From assembly GCA_050289805.1 (NCBI GenBank), contig JBNKGL010000008.1:1-64000 (forward strand): DNA of 64,000 nt. The letters are read 5' to 3'. The position numbers were made by a program, and so were the translations under genes. Source of the DNA: JAUILA01 sp050289805. Its GTDB lineage: Bacteria; Bacteroidota; Bacteroidia; Cytophagales; Cyclobacteriaceae. The notes under the pieces are model-generated. The model was not told where the DNA came from. It ran no database searches and saw only the letters and a list, made by a program, of their open reading frames with translations. Below are positions 36,680 through 45,609 of this stretch, piece by piece. Within the stretch, counting starts at the first letter, position 1. Each line of letters starts with the position of its first letter.

Positions 36680-37471
36680 TTAAGATCTGATTAACTTCTT
36701 TACTTCCTTCCGAAGGTTATCCAGACTTGATTCAAGTCGTTCAATTCGCTTTGAATCGATCAGGCCGGCAGAGGTAAAGGCGGATGTGACCTTTCCTTTG
36801 ATCATCCATATCTCATCAATTTTATCATGGTGCAAATTGAGGTTCTTCACTTTGCGGTTATCACTTTTAAGAATGAGCACATGTTTTTCATTCGCGTAAA
36901 AATGTACACGCCTGATGATTACTCCATCCTTATTAACAATGACCGCAAGTGTCCCGTTTTCGATTTTTGTATGATCAGTTACGGGAGTGCCAATAACAAT
37001 TTCCTTGGGTAACAGCGATGGCGACATTGCGTCATCTGCTACTTCAAACATCCGGAAATTGCCTTCCTCAAAGCCCGGTATCAAATACATATCGAGCCCC
37101 TTGATAAAATCAGCATTGCTGAATTTCTTGGCGTATTGTTTTTGTTCTTTTGCCCTTACGAGCGGCAGGCCGGGCTTTTTAGCGCCGGTAGGCTTGACGA
37201 CAATTTGCTTTACTTCTTTCGGCTTTGAGAGTTCAACTTCTCCGTTCATAAAGATGTTCCCCTGGCCGTTCACTACCCAATTGCAGTTCACATTCAGCTC
37301 ATGGCTGATGTTTCGTAATGTTTCAAGCGAAATTTGCGACTTTCCATTTTCAATTTGCGATAAGGCGCCTTGTGAAATATGGATTTTTTTGGCAAAATTC
37401 ACCTGAGACAATTGCAGCATGTTGCGAAGCATAATGATTCGCTCTGGTTTGAATTCGTTGTCAATGTTCAT
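36680..37471 (-). CDS. XRE regulator with S24/LexA-like domain (catalytic residues lost)
   Basis: 263 residues. The N-terminal helix-turn-helix (LRNMLQLSQVNFAKKIHISQGALSQIENG, about 15-43) binds DNA. The C-terminal S24 domain (about 125-225) has the fold signatures FEVADDAMSPSL, GTLAVIVNKDGVIIRRVHF and LILKSDN. In active LexA-type peptidases the Ser of GDSM and a Lys are catalytic; here Ala148 and Arg187 stand there. So self-cleavage is unlikely and the domain probably serves in dimerisation or sensing. A coiled coil closes the protein. Single gene with its own 120-base upstream region. Confidence 0.87.
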   Translation of the reverse strand: MNIDNEFKPERIIMLRNMLQLSQVNFAKKIHISQGALSQIENGKSQISLETLRNISHELNVNCNWVVNGQGNIFMNGEVELSKPKEVKQIVVKPTGAKKPGLPLVRAKEQKQYAKKFSNADFIKGLDMYLIPGFEEGNFRMFEVADDAMSPSLLPKEIVIGTPVTDHTKIENGTLAVIVNKDGVIIRRVHFYANEKHVLILKSDNRKVKNLNLHHDKIDEIWMIKGKVTSAFTSAGLIDSKRIERLESSLDNLRKEVKKLIRS

Positions 37472-37593
37472 GAAATAAGGTTACTTAAGTTGTTGTTGGT
37501 TAATATATTAGTTCATATACGTTGGTTTTTATTGTAATAGCAATATACTATTAATAAATAAGTTAAGCCAGCGACAACTGACTCCTTTTATTT

Positions 37594-38805
37594 TTACCTT
37601 CCTTTGCCTGTATTTTTGTAATAAATGGATGCCAGTTGATCGGCCACATCATTCAATTGGTCTATTCGCTGAATCAGAATATCACTGTGAAGACCCCCCG
37701 TTCGTTGATGTATACTCTCAGGATAAGAACTGAAGGCGTCATGAATTAATTCCCTTGAAAATGCCCGTTTTAGTGAATCAGCAACTATATTCCACTGTTC
37801 ACGGTTTACAGAAGCCAGAATTACCGAATCCAGTTCCCTGCCATTTACCAGGTATCCGCTAATATCATCGATCACAGGTACGAAAGACTGGAATTTTGGA
37901 TTTATCCGGACCGCCAATTTATTGATCACCCCGTCATTAAAAAGATAAAATGCCATATCCCGATCCATCGGTAACGGATGTGCTACGCCGATGGAATCGA
38001 TGGCCCATTTCCATTGCTTGCCATGACGGTCCCAGTCGCCGATTGCGATATCAAAAAGTCGGCAATAGGCATATTGGAGGTGATCAATTTTTATTTCACC
38101 CAATGCCAACTTTTCCAGCATGTTTTTTGACGATATAATGTTCTGTGGAGAGCCAAAAAATTCATAGCCCTGCCATGTCTTATCAGGTTCAATTTCGAGC
38201 AGCATGATTCGGTTGGCGAGGATATTTTTCAAGGAGTCCGGGATTCTCTGGCTGTCCTGAACGAAGAACAATTTTGGTTTCGTGGAATATATTCCTACAC
38301 CTGAAGCAAGCCGGTCAACAACAGGTGCAGCATAGGGATCCAGGGCAGATGCCTGATCGCGAAACAATGTTCTGATGCCTGTTTTTCGTAACCATGCGGG
38401 AAGGGCATTCGCCTGGTCCTTATTCACTGACCGAAGTGTGAATGATCGGCCGTTGTCATCTATGAGTGCGAAACTGGTTGTTTGCTGTCCGCCACCCAGA
38501 TCGGTGATCGATAATTCAACGGTGTCGTTCTTCCATTGAAAAACCGGAATCGTTACGGCTGTTGACCACAGATCTCGGTGATGTTTCCCCAGGAGTGTTT
38601 CAGTTACACTTCCACGGTCATAGAAATCGGATGCAATCACGGTTACGGTCTTGCCTTCATCATGCAGAATATATTTCCCTTCAATCCTGTCTGCCCCATC
38701 AAAGGCCGCCGTCTCACGCCTGTTGAATACATTCGGAAAAAATGTAAGAATTGAAAAAAGTATCAGCAGTGAATACATGATCACATGAAATGTGCGGCGC
38801 ATCAT
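37594..38805 (-). CDS. membrane-anchored or secreted kinase-like protein, 403 aa
   Basis: Residues 8-25 form a signal or anchor. From about residue 60 the sequence has a kinase-like layout: GGQQTTSFALIDDNGRSFTLRSVNKD (about 105-130, where Arg125 stands near the usual beta-3 Lys), a catalytic-loop-like GDWDRHGKQW (256-265), and PMDRDMAF (279-286) as metal site. It recalls Fam20/HipA-type DRH motifs. I recall this domain as the middle part of large Bacteroidota proteins joined to a metallophosphoesterase; here it is separate, with a metallophosphoesterase 5 kb away. Substrate unknown; active status uncertain. Confidence 0.65.
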   Translation of the reverse strand: MMRRTFHVIMYSLLILFSILTFFPNVFNRRETAAFDGADRIEGKYILHDEGKTVTVIASDFYDRGSVTETLLGKHHRDLWSTAVTIPVFQWKNDTVELSITDLGGGQQTTSFALIDDNGRSFTLRSVNKDQANALPAWLRKTGIRTLFRDQASALDPYAAPVVDRLASGVGIYSTKPKLFFVQDSQRIPDSLKNILANRIMLLEIEPDKTWQGYEFFGSPQNIISSKNMLEKLALGEIKIDHLQYAYCRLFDIAIGDWDRHGKQWKWAIDSIGVAHPLPMDRDMAFYLFNDGVINKLAVRINPKFQSFVPVIDDISGYLVNGRELDSVILASVNREQWNIVADSLKRAFSRELIHDAFSSYPESIHQRTGGLHSDILIQRIDQLNDVADQLASIYYKNTGKGR

Positions 38806-38833
38806 AATGAAATATATTCGATATCAGGTTTGT

Positions 38834-39619
38834 TTAGCTCCATATCCCCGGCAATTCAATGCGATAATGATAATTATTCCGAAAGGGCTGAAAGAAAACC
38901 CATCCCATCCGGTGAAAGTCGATGCTCATCGTTACCGCATCATGGGTACGGATGACTTCCCATGCCCTGGACATTTCCTCCGACCAGTGGATGTCGTCGA
39001 GTATGATAATGCTGTCGTCATTCGTGTACTCAAGAATTTTTTCAAAATATCGAACCGTGGGTTCAAACCGGTGATTCGCATCCATATATACCATGTCAGC
39101 ACATTTCATATGTTCTAATGCTGTTTCAAGCGTATCATCTATATTTCCACGTACCAGCGTAATATTTTTCCGGTCAAATTTCCGGAAATGATCCAGAGCA
39201 AGCGCAGTTAACGTTGGGTCGGCTTCCATCGTTGTAAGCCTTACGGCCGGATTTTCTGAAAGGTATAGGCTTGTCAACCCCAGGGATGTACCCAGTTCCA
39301 GAATATGCGAAAAGTTTTTATACGCGATGAGACGAGACAGAATGCGTGCAATCTGAGGTGTTGTGCTCCCATTTTGGGCGATCTGTTTCAATGATCTTTC
39401 ACCCTGCCTTGAATCTGCTCCGAATGTTGGTAACGGAATTTTGGTATCCGCTGAAAAGCTTTTTCTCAGCAGTTCAATTGAATTGAAATCATGAACGGAA
39501 TCACTTTCGCTGATCACATGATCGTATAAATCAAATATATAGGGTTCATGAAGGGAATGCCGTCCGGTCGCAAGTAACCAGTGTTTTAGATAGGTTTTTG
39601 CCTGGTGCGTAAACGACAA
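38834..39619 (-). CDS. SAM-dependent methyltransferase (O-methyltransferase-like), 261 aa
   Basis: The N-terminal helical part (AKTYLKHWLLATGRHSLHEPYIFDLYDHV) is typical of Bacteroidota methyltransferases of this kind. SAM motif: ILELGTSLGLTSLYLS (about 114-129); acidic residue in LTTMEADPTL; DMVYMDANHRFEPTV and SIIILDDIHWSEEM (metal or catalytic Asp). It resembles class I O-methyltransferase type proteins. TTG 39619 is the start, two bases after the apaG stop (TAATATTG); no suitable ATG exists. Co-transcribed with apaG; substrate unknown. Confidence 0.85.
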   Translation of the reverse strand: MSFTHQAKTYLKHWLLATGRHSLHEPYIFDLYDHVISESDSVHDFNSIELLRKSFSADTKIPLPTFGADSRQGERSLKQIAQNGSTTPQIARILSRLIAYKNFSHILELGTSLGLTSLYLSENPAVRLTTMEADPTLTALALDHFRKFDRKNITLVRGNIDDTLETALEHMKCADMVYMDANHRFEPTVRYFEKILEYTNDDSIIILDDIHWSEEMSRAWEVIRTHDAVTMSIDFHRMGWVFFQPFRNNYHYRIELPGIWS

Positions 39620-39621
39620 TA

Positions 39622-40008
39622 TTAGTTGAGCTTGAAGGGTACTATCATGCTGAATTCAGGAATCTTCACTTCAAATTGTTTTCCATCAACAATTCTCTCC
39701 ATCAAATAGGTACCGGTCATTTTCCCCAAACCAGACTTCAGGTTACATCCCGAAACATATTCATGCTTTTGGCCAGGTTCCATTACAGGTTGCTGCCCCA
39801 CAACTCCTTCACCTTCAACTTCACGAATGCGGCTTCCCGCATCATAGATATGCCAGTGACGGCGTAATAACTGAATTGTGTTCTCACTTTGGTTTTCTAT
39901 CAGCACGCGATAGGTAAAAACATAATGATACTGACTAGGGCTGGAGTATACAGGCTGATACTCCGTCACTACGCTCACTTTAACACCCTGTGTGATTTCA
40001 GTCACCAT
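39622..40008 (-). CDS. apaG: ApaG protein
   Basis: Small Fn3-like beta-sandwich protein of unclear biochemical role, historically linked to Co/Mg efflux and AppppA. YVFTYRVLIENQSENTIQLLRRHWHI is the central motif, followed by the VEGEGVVGQQPVMEPGQKHEYVSG loop that marks ApaG. 128 residues with ATG 40008; a TTG two codons earlier is also possible. Upstream partner of the methyltransferase. Confidence 0.94.
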   Translation of the reverse strand: MVTEITQGVKVSVVTEYQPVYSSPSQYHYVFTYRVLIENQSENTIQLLRRHWHIYDAGSRIREVEGEGVVGQQPVMEPGQKHEYVSGCNLKSGLGKMTGTYLMERIVDGKQFEVKIPEFSMIVPFKLN

Positions 40009-40097
40009 ATTCAATAATACGATTATTTATAGTATTAACGTCGTTAAAAGATAAGAAGTTATAACTTTAAAAGAGTATTTTTTTAGCACCAGATCTT

Positions 40098-40760
40098 ATG
40101 GATGTACAAATTGAACCTTCCTGGAAGGAGATGCTGAAAGATGAGTTCGACAAACCTTATTTTCACGAGCTCATACAATTTGTAAAACAGGAATATCAAC
40201 AATACAGGATTTACCCTCCGGGCCGCAAAATTTTTAATGCGTTTGCCCATTGTCCGTTTAATGCCGTACGCGTGGTTATCCTGGGCCAGGATCCCTATCA
40301 TGGTCCGGGTCAGGCGCATGGATTGTGTTTTTCGGTTCCCGATGGAGTGGTAAAACCCCCATCCCTCAGGAATATCTTTCAGGAAATCTCTGCAGATACG
40401 GGGACACCGGTTCCAGAAAGCGGCAATCTCGAGCGGTGGGCCGATCAGGGAGTTTTGCTGCTGAACGCCACGCTTACCGTTCGGGCCTCTTCACCTGGTT
40501 CCCATCAGAACAAGGGATGGGAGACATTCACCGATGCGGTGGTAAAAAGACTTTCGGATGAAAGGGAAGGGTTGGTATTTTTACTTTGGGGAGCATATGC
40601 GCAACGAAAAGGCGAAATAATTGACACAAGCCGGCACCTTGTGCTGAAAGCGGCGCACCCCTCACCATTTGCCGCCCATAAAGGGTTTTTCGGCTGTCGT
40701 CACTTCGGTAAAGCAAATGATTATATAGGGAAAAACGGCGGAACTCCTGTCTCGTGGTAA
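40098..40760 (+). CDS. ung: uracil-DNA glycosylase
   Basis: Family 1 UNG that removes uracil from DNA in base excision repair. Water-activating Asp65 in ILGQDPYHGPGQAHGL, uracil-binding motif LLLNATLTVR, and HPSPFAAHKGFFGCRHF (His about 188) all intact. 220 residues is normal. Divergent from apaG; the 89-base gap must hold both promoters. Confidence 0.97.
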   Translation: MDVQIEPSWKEMLKDEFDKPYFHELIQFVKQEYQQYRIYPPGRKIFNAFAHCPFNAVRVVILGQDPYHGPGQAHGLCFSVPDGVVKPPSLRNIFQEISADTGTPVPESGNLERWADQGVLLLNATLTVRASSPGSHQNKGWETFTDAVVKRLSDEREGLVFLLWGAYAQRKGEIIDTSRHLVLKAAHPSPFAAHKGFFGCRHFGKANDYIGKNGGTPVSW

Positions 40761-40809
40761 TTTTGTTTGAATGTGGCGCATAATTTTTATTACATTAGGG
40801 GTCTTTATT

Positions 40810-43809
40810 ATGAGAAAGGGAGCCTTATTTTTTTTACTCGTAGTGCTGTGCAGTCATGCTTTCGCCCAGGCCCCGGTTCTGAACAGTAATCCAGGATCTG
40901 TTCGTTGGGATCAGGTAATTACGCCCTCCTTTAAGATTATTTTCCCATCAGGATACGATCAACAGGCCCTGAGAATAGCAAATACCCTCGAACATCTCAA
41001 GAATGCTGAAGCGGAGACCATGTCAGATTCCCCGCCCAAACGAATTCCTATTATCCTTAATCAATATCAGTCCATCAGCAATGCCTTTGTCACTATGGGG
41101 CCATGGCGCTCTGAATTTAACCTGATGCCCTCACCACGTCCCGAGCTTCTTGGCACCAATACATGGGATAATCTGATCGCTGCCCATGAATACAGGCATG
41201 TGGTTCAGTTCCACCACAGCAGACGTGGAATTAATCGGTTCCTGTATTACATTTTCGGACAGCAAACGCAAGCCGGAATGGCATTTGCCGCAGTTCCGAG
41301 ATGGTTTTGGGAAGGGGATGCCACTCTCACCGAAACACTGTATTCAAGAAGCGGCAGAGGTCGTATTCCGGCATTTGGGAGAGTCTTTAAAACCAACCTG
41401 CTGGAGGAGAAGCGATATGACTACAACAAGCAGCACCTGGGGAGCTACAAGGACTTTGTGCCGGATCATTATAAGCTCGGGTATTATTTTGTTACTCATA
41501 TCAGGCGCAGAACCAATGATCCTGAAATCTGGGAAGATATCACCGGGGAAGCCTTCAGTAAATCCCTGATACCCTTCACTTTCTCGAATTCGATGAAGAA
41601 ATATACGGGTATGCACCTGGTGCCCAACTATGAGGTCATGATGGATGAATTATCACAAACATGGCGTGATGAGCAGGCAGGTGTGATATTTGATGATTCT
41701 CAGGATGTAAACCGCAGGAAAGAAACCACCTATACCGATTATCTCTATCCTCAGCAGCTTGACGATGGAAGGGTAGTTGCCCTGATGAGCGGCCTTGGGG
41801 ATTTTGCGCAATTCGTGACATTTGATAACCAGGGATTTGCCCGCAAGCTGTTTATTCCCGGGATCGTCAATGATGCCGGAATGCTATCAGCCAGGGGCAC
41901 GAAGATCGTCTATAATGAATTTAACTTTGATCCAAGGTGGAGAAACAGGACCTACAGTGTATTGAAGTTGTATGATATCTCCACGGGTCGCATAAAAACC
42001 CTCTCAAAAGGCAGCAGGTATATCGGTGCAGACCTGGCCCCGGACGGACGCAAGGTTGTTACTTCGGAATCGGCAACTGACCAGTCCAGCAGCCTCGTCG
42101 TTCTGGATGCACTTACCGGTGCGAGGCTAAATAAGCTCCAGAATCTTGCAGGAGGTCTTTACTTAATGCCGAGATGGAGTGATTCGGGTGATGAAATTGT
42201 TGCCGTAAAACTGGACGATTCGGGAAAGAAGCTGATTGTTTATGATTACCTCAGAAATACCGAAAATACATTGTGGGACGCCGGGGATGAAAATATTGCA
42301 CATCCGGTCCCATTGGATTCTGTGATTTTGTACAACTCCCCAAGAACAGGAACTGATAATATTTTTGCCGTCAGCAGGACGTCGGGGCTGCATTATCAAA
42401 TTACCAACAGCCGGTATGGTGCTTACAATCCAGAAGTAAGCGCAGACGGCCAGTGGCTGATTTACAATGAACATCGGCTGAATGGGATGGACGTGGTAAG
42501 GAAACGGCTCCTGCCCGAATTATGGTTGCAGGTTAAAGATTCTGTGAGCCAGCCAGAAATGTATTTTGAACCCCTGCTGGCCCAGGAGGGTTTTGATCTG
42601 ATGGATTCAATCCCACAAAAAGATTTTCCAGTTCAGAAGTACAGCAAAGCCGGACATATGTTCAATATCCACAGCTGGGGGCCACTCGCTTCAACAGATC
42701 TAAACTCTATTGAGGTTGGTGTAGCCAGCAGGGATGTGCTGAGTACAACGCAGCTGAGAGCCGGTTATATTTATGATCTGGCTGAGGAGACGGGGGATAT
42801 TTATGCTGAACTCAGCTACCAGGGTTTGTACCCGATTCTCGATTTTGGGGTTGAGCTTGGGAATCGCCGTTCCAACAGGGGATCCTTTGATGATGGAAGA
42901 GATCTTGTATTTGACTGGAAGGAGACTACTTTCTATGGAGGAGTGCGCCTTCCATTTATTTTAACCCGCTCAAAGATGCTGAGTGAACTGATTCTCTCCG
43001 ATCGGGTGGGTTATACGCGTGTTTCTGAATTCAACAATCCTTCATCCCCGCCGAGACTTGATGATTCTGTTTTTGTACAGCGGCTGGTGCCCTTGCTCAG
43101 AAGCCCGAGAGACAGTCTGGCACTGTTTTTTGAAGATGAACTGGCGGATGGAAACCTAATTTCGAACAACCTTTCGGTCACCTACTATGCACTTTTAAAG
43201 CAAAGTGAACGCGACATTAACAGCCGATATGGCTTAGTCTTTAATGCAAGATGGCTCGCAACACCGTTTGGTGGAGATTTCAATGCGCATACTTATGCTG
43301 CACGGGCCACCGTTTACATGCCTTCCCCGCTTCAACTCACCGGAATCGCTGCATTCAAACATCATTCTTTATTTGTAACCGGGGCATGGCAATCTTCAGA
43401 GACCAAGCTTACGAGTGATCTGTATGTTTTCAGAAATCAAATACCGCGACCCAGGGGGTACTCATATGCGCTATATCCTGACTTTCAATATCTTGGGGTG
43501 AACTATACCTTGCCGGTATGGTATCCTGATATCGCGCTGGGGCCTGTCTTGTTCATCAAACGCCTGAGGGCCAATTTATTCTATGATTACGGGGAGGGGA
43601 GCAATCAGATCTATTTTTACGATTATAAAAATAATGTCGGGTTGGTAACTCCTGAGCGAACCGATATTTTCAGGTCTGCAGGTATAGAAGCATCGCTGGA
43701 TTTACATGTTATGCGCTTCCCGCAGGAGTTTGGAATTGGGGTGCGATATTCAAGACTTTTAACCACCGGAGAAAATACCTTTAATATTCTCCTGAATATT
43801 GATTTCTAA
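40810..43809 (+). CDS. envelope protein: gluzincin-like domain, beta-propeller, barrel-like C-terminus
   Basis: 999 residues from ATG 40810 with signal peptide MRKGALFFLLVVLCSHAFAQ; an ATG at 40771 is upstream but hides it. The N-terminal domain has H126-E-Y-R-H130 and, 38 residues later, WFWEGDA with Glu168, the gluzincin zinc set. Next is a TolB-like six-bladed propeller (about 300-560; repeats like LAPDGRKVVTSE, VSADGQWLIYNEH). The C-terminal ~370 residues alternate hydrophobic strands (from TTQLRAGYIYDLAEETG) and end in IDF, as outer-membrane barrels do. Likely an outer-membrane metalloprotease-like protein. Function unproven. Confidence 0.8.
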   Translation: MRKGALFFLLVVLCSHAFAQAPVLNSNPGSVRWDQVITPSFKIIFPSGYDQQALRIANTLEHLKNAEAETMSDSPPKRIPIILNQYQSISNAFVTMGPWRSEFNLMPSPRPELLGTNTWDNLIAAHEYRHVVQFHHSRRGINRFLYYIFGQQTQAGMAFAAVPRWFWEGDATLTETLYSRSGRGRIPAFGRVFKTNLLEEKRYDYNKQHLGSYKDFVPDHYKLGYYFVTHIRRRTNDPEIWEDITGEAFSKSLIPFTFSNSMKKYTGMHLVPNYEVMMDELSQTWRDEQAGVIFDDSQDVNRRKETTYTDYLYPQQLDDGRVVALMSGLGDFAQFVTFDNQGFARKLFIPGIVNDAGMLSARGTKIVYNEFNFDPRWRNRTYSVLKLYDISTGRIKTLSKGSRYIGADLAPDGRKVVTSESATDQSSSLVVLDALTGARLNKLQNLAGGLYLMPRWSDSGDEIVAVKLDDSGKKLIVYDYLRNTENTLWDAGDENIAHPVPLDSVILYNSPRTGTDNIFAVSRTSGLHYQITNSRYGAYNPEVSADGQWLIYNEHRLNGMDVVRKRLLPELWLQVKDSVSQPEMYFEPLLAQEGFDLMDSIPQKDFPVQKYSKAGHMFNIHSWGPLASTDLNSIEVGVASRDVLSTTQLRAGYIYDLAEETGDIYAELSYQGLYPILDFGVELGNRRSNRGSFDDGRDLVFDWKETTFYGGVRLPFILTRSKMLSELILSDRVGYTRVSEFNNPSSPPRLDDSVFVQRLVPLLRSPRDSLALFFEDELADGNLISNNLSVTYYALLKQSERDINSRYGLVFNARWLATPFGGDFNAHTYAARATVYMPSPLQLTGIAAFKHHSLFVTGAWQSSETKLTSDLYVFRNQIPRPRGYSYALYPDFQYLGVNYTLPVWYPDIALGPVLFIKRLRANLFYDYGEGSNQIYFYDYKNNVGLVTPERTDIFRSAGIEASLDLHVMRFPQEFGIGVRYSRLLTTGENTFNILLNIDF

Positions 43810-43836
43810 AACTGCATAAATTAGAAATCATTTATT

Positions 43837-43867
43837 TTGTCAAAAGTAGATATAACCGCTATTTTTG
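43837..43867 (+). promoter_or_regulatory. Bacteroidota-type promoter for PDH E2
   Basis: TTG (43837-43839), 20-base spacer, TATTTTTG (43860-43867), matching TTG/TAnnTTTG of the Bacteroidota primary sigma factor. The E2 ATG is 28 bases downstream. Confidence 0.7.
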
Positions 43868-43894
43868 ACGTTCATTTACTGTAAATAGAAAAAA

Positions 43895-45547
43895 ATGGCT
43901 GAAGTAATACGAATGCCCAAAATGAGCGACACCATGGAGGAAGGTGTTATCGCCTCCTGGCTTGTAAAGGAGGGCGATAAGGTAAAATCAGGTGATATCC
44001 TCGCGGAAGTAGAGACTGACAAGGCTACCATGGAACTTGAATCTTACGAAGATGGAGTATTGTTACACATTGGGGTAAAGGAAAAGGAGAGCGTTCCGGT
44101 TGATGGTGTAATTGCCATTATAGGAGAAAAGGGCGAAGATATTTCAGGTTTGCTGAATGATATTCAATCCGGCGGAAGTGCGGAAAAGAAAGAAGCACCA
44201 AAAGAAGAAAAGTCAGCCGATGCCTCTGCGGCTTCGGAAGAAACCATAGATACATCTTCCATCAACGCATCGGTAATCACCATGCCTAAAATGAGCGATA
44301 CGATGACGGAAGGGACGATTGCAGCCTGGTTGAAGAAGAAAGGGGATGAAGTGAAGTCAGGTGATATCCTGGCAGAGGTTGAGACAGACAAAGCAACCAT
44401 GGAACTTGAGGCCTATGAAGACGGGACCTTGTTGTACATTGGGGTTGACGAGGGTAATGCCGTACCCGTTGATGATGTGATCGCGATAATCGGGGAAAAA
44501 GGGGCGGATTACGAAACTCTCCTGAAAGCACATAAGCAGAAGTCGGCATCCGCAGAAAAGTCAGAAGAAGAACCGGTAAAAGAACAAGCCACCAGTGCTT
44601 CGGCTTCCAGTAATGGGGCAGCGAAAGCCACACCTGTACAGCAGCCGGTAACAGCACAGAGCGGTGGAGCCAGCAATGGACGTGTAAAAGCATCACCGCT
44701 CGCCAAGAAAATGGCCGAAGAAATGGGCTACAGGCTTGACGATATACCCGGCAGCGGAGATAATGGCCGCATTGTTAAGCGGGATGTGGAACAGTTCACA
44801 CCGGCACAGGCCCAGCCATCTGTCGCGACTTCAGGAGATTTTGCGATACCTGCCGTAGTAGGACAGGAGCAGTACGAGGAGGAGAGCGTTTCGCAGATGC
44901 GGAAGACCATTGCCAAGCGGCTTTCGGAAAGCAAATTTACCGCGCCTCATTTCTATCTTACCATGGAGATCAACATGGACAAGGCTGTTGAAGCCCGTAA
45001 ATCCATGAATGAATATGCCCCGGTTAAGATCAGCTTTAATGATATGGTGATTAAAGCCGTTGCTGCCGCCCTGCGTCAGCATCCGGATGTGAACTCATCA
45101 TGGCTTGGTGACAAGATCAGGTATAATAAACATATTCACATTGGCGTAGCGGTGGCAGTTGACGAAGGCCTGCTGGTACCTGTCGTGCGTTTTGCAGATA
45201 ACAAGTCACTCTCCCATATTTCGGCTGAAGTGAAGCAGCTTGCAGAGAAAGCACACAGCAAGAAATTGCAGCCAAGCGACTGGGAAGGTAATACGTTTAC
45301 AATTTCAAACCTTGGTATGTTCGGAATTGAGGAATTTACCGCGATCATCAATCCGCCTGATGCATGTATTCTTGCCGTGGGTGGAATTAAACAGACAGCC
45401 GTTGTGAAGGACGGACAGCTTGTTCCCGGTAATGTCATGAAGGTTACACTCTCATGTGATCACAGGGTTGTGGATGGTGCCAAGGGTGCTGCCTTCCTGA
45501 AAACCCTGAAAGGATTGCTGGAAGATCCGGTCAGGATATTAATTTAA
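43895..45547 (+). CDS. pyruvate dehydrogenase E2, dihydrolipoamide acetyltransferase
   Basis: 550 residues. Two lipoyl domains carry Lys43 and Lys166 in ETDKATMELE. Each is followed by an Ala/Ser/Glu-rich linker. The E1/E3-binding domain is RVKASPLAKKMAEEMGYRLDDIPGSGDNGRI (about 267-297). The catalytic core begins near 330 (SQMRKTIAKRLSESKFTAPHFY) and ends with the active-site CDHRVVDGA. Acts as the core of the PDH complex, making acetyl-CoA. E1 and E3 genes are not adjacent. Terminator downstream. Confidence 0.95.
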   Translation: MAEVIRMPKMSDTMEEGVIASWLVKEGDKVKSGDILAEVETDKATMELESYEDGVLLHIGVKEKESVPVDGVIAIIGEKGEDISGLLNDIQSGGSAEKKEAPKEEKSADASAASEETIDTSSINASVITMPKMSDTMTEGTIAAWLKKKGDEVKSGDILAEVETDKATMELEAYEDGTLLYIGVDEGNAVPVDDVIAIIGEKGADYETLLKAHKQKSASAEKSEEEPVKEQATSASASSNGAAKATPVQQPVTAQSGGASNGRVKASPLAKKMAEEMGYRLDDIPGSGDNGRIVKRDVEQFTPAQAQPSVATSGDFAIPAVVGQEQYEEESVSQMRKTIAKRLSESKFTAPHFYLTMEINMDKAVEARKSMNEYAPVKISFNDMVIKAVAAALRQHPDVNSSWLGDKIRYNKHIHIGVAVAVDEGLLVPVVRFADNKSLSHISAEVKQLAEKAHSKKLQPSDWEGNTFTISNLGMFGIEEFTAIINPPDACILAVGGIKQTAVVKDGQLVPGNVMKVTLSCDHRVVDGAKGAAFLKTLKGLLEDPVRILI

Positions 45548-45562
45548 TTTAGAACATAATTC

Positions 45563-45597
45563 GAACCCTGACCTATTCCGGATCAGGGTTCTTTTTT
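45563..45597 (+). terminator. rho-independent terminator after E2
   Basis: Stem GAACCCTGA (45563-45571) and TCAGGGTTC (45583-45591), 11-base loop, then TTTTTT. Located between E2 and hslV. Confidence 0.85.
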
Positions 45598-45609
45598 ACA
45601 GGAAAGATA

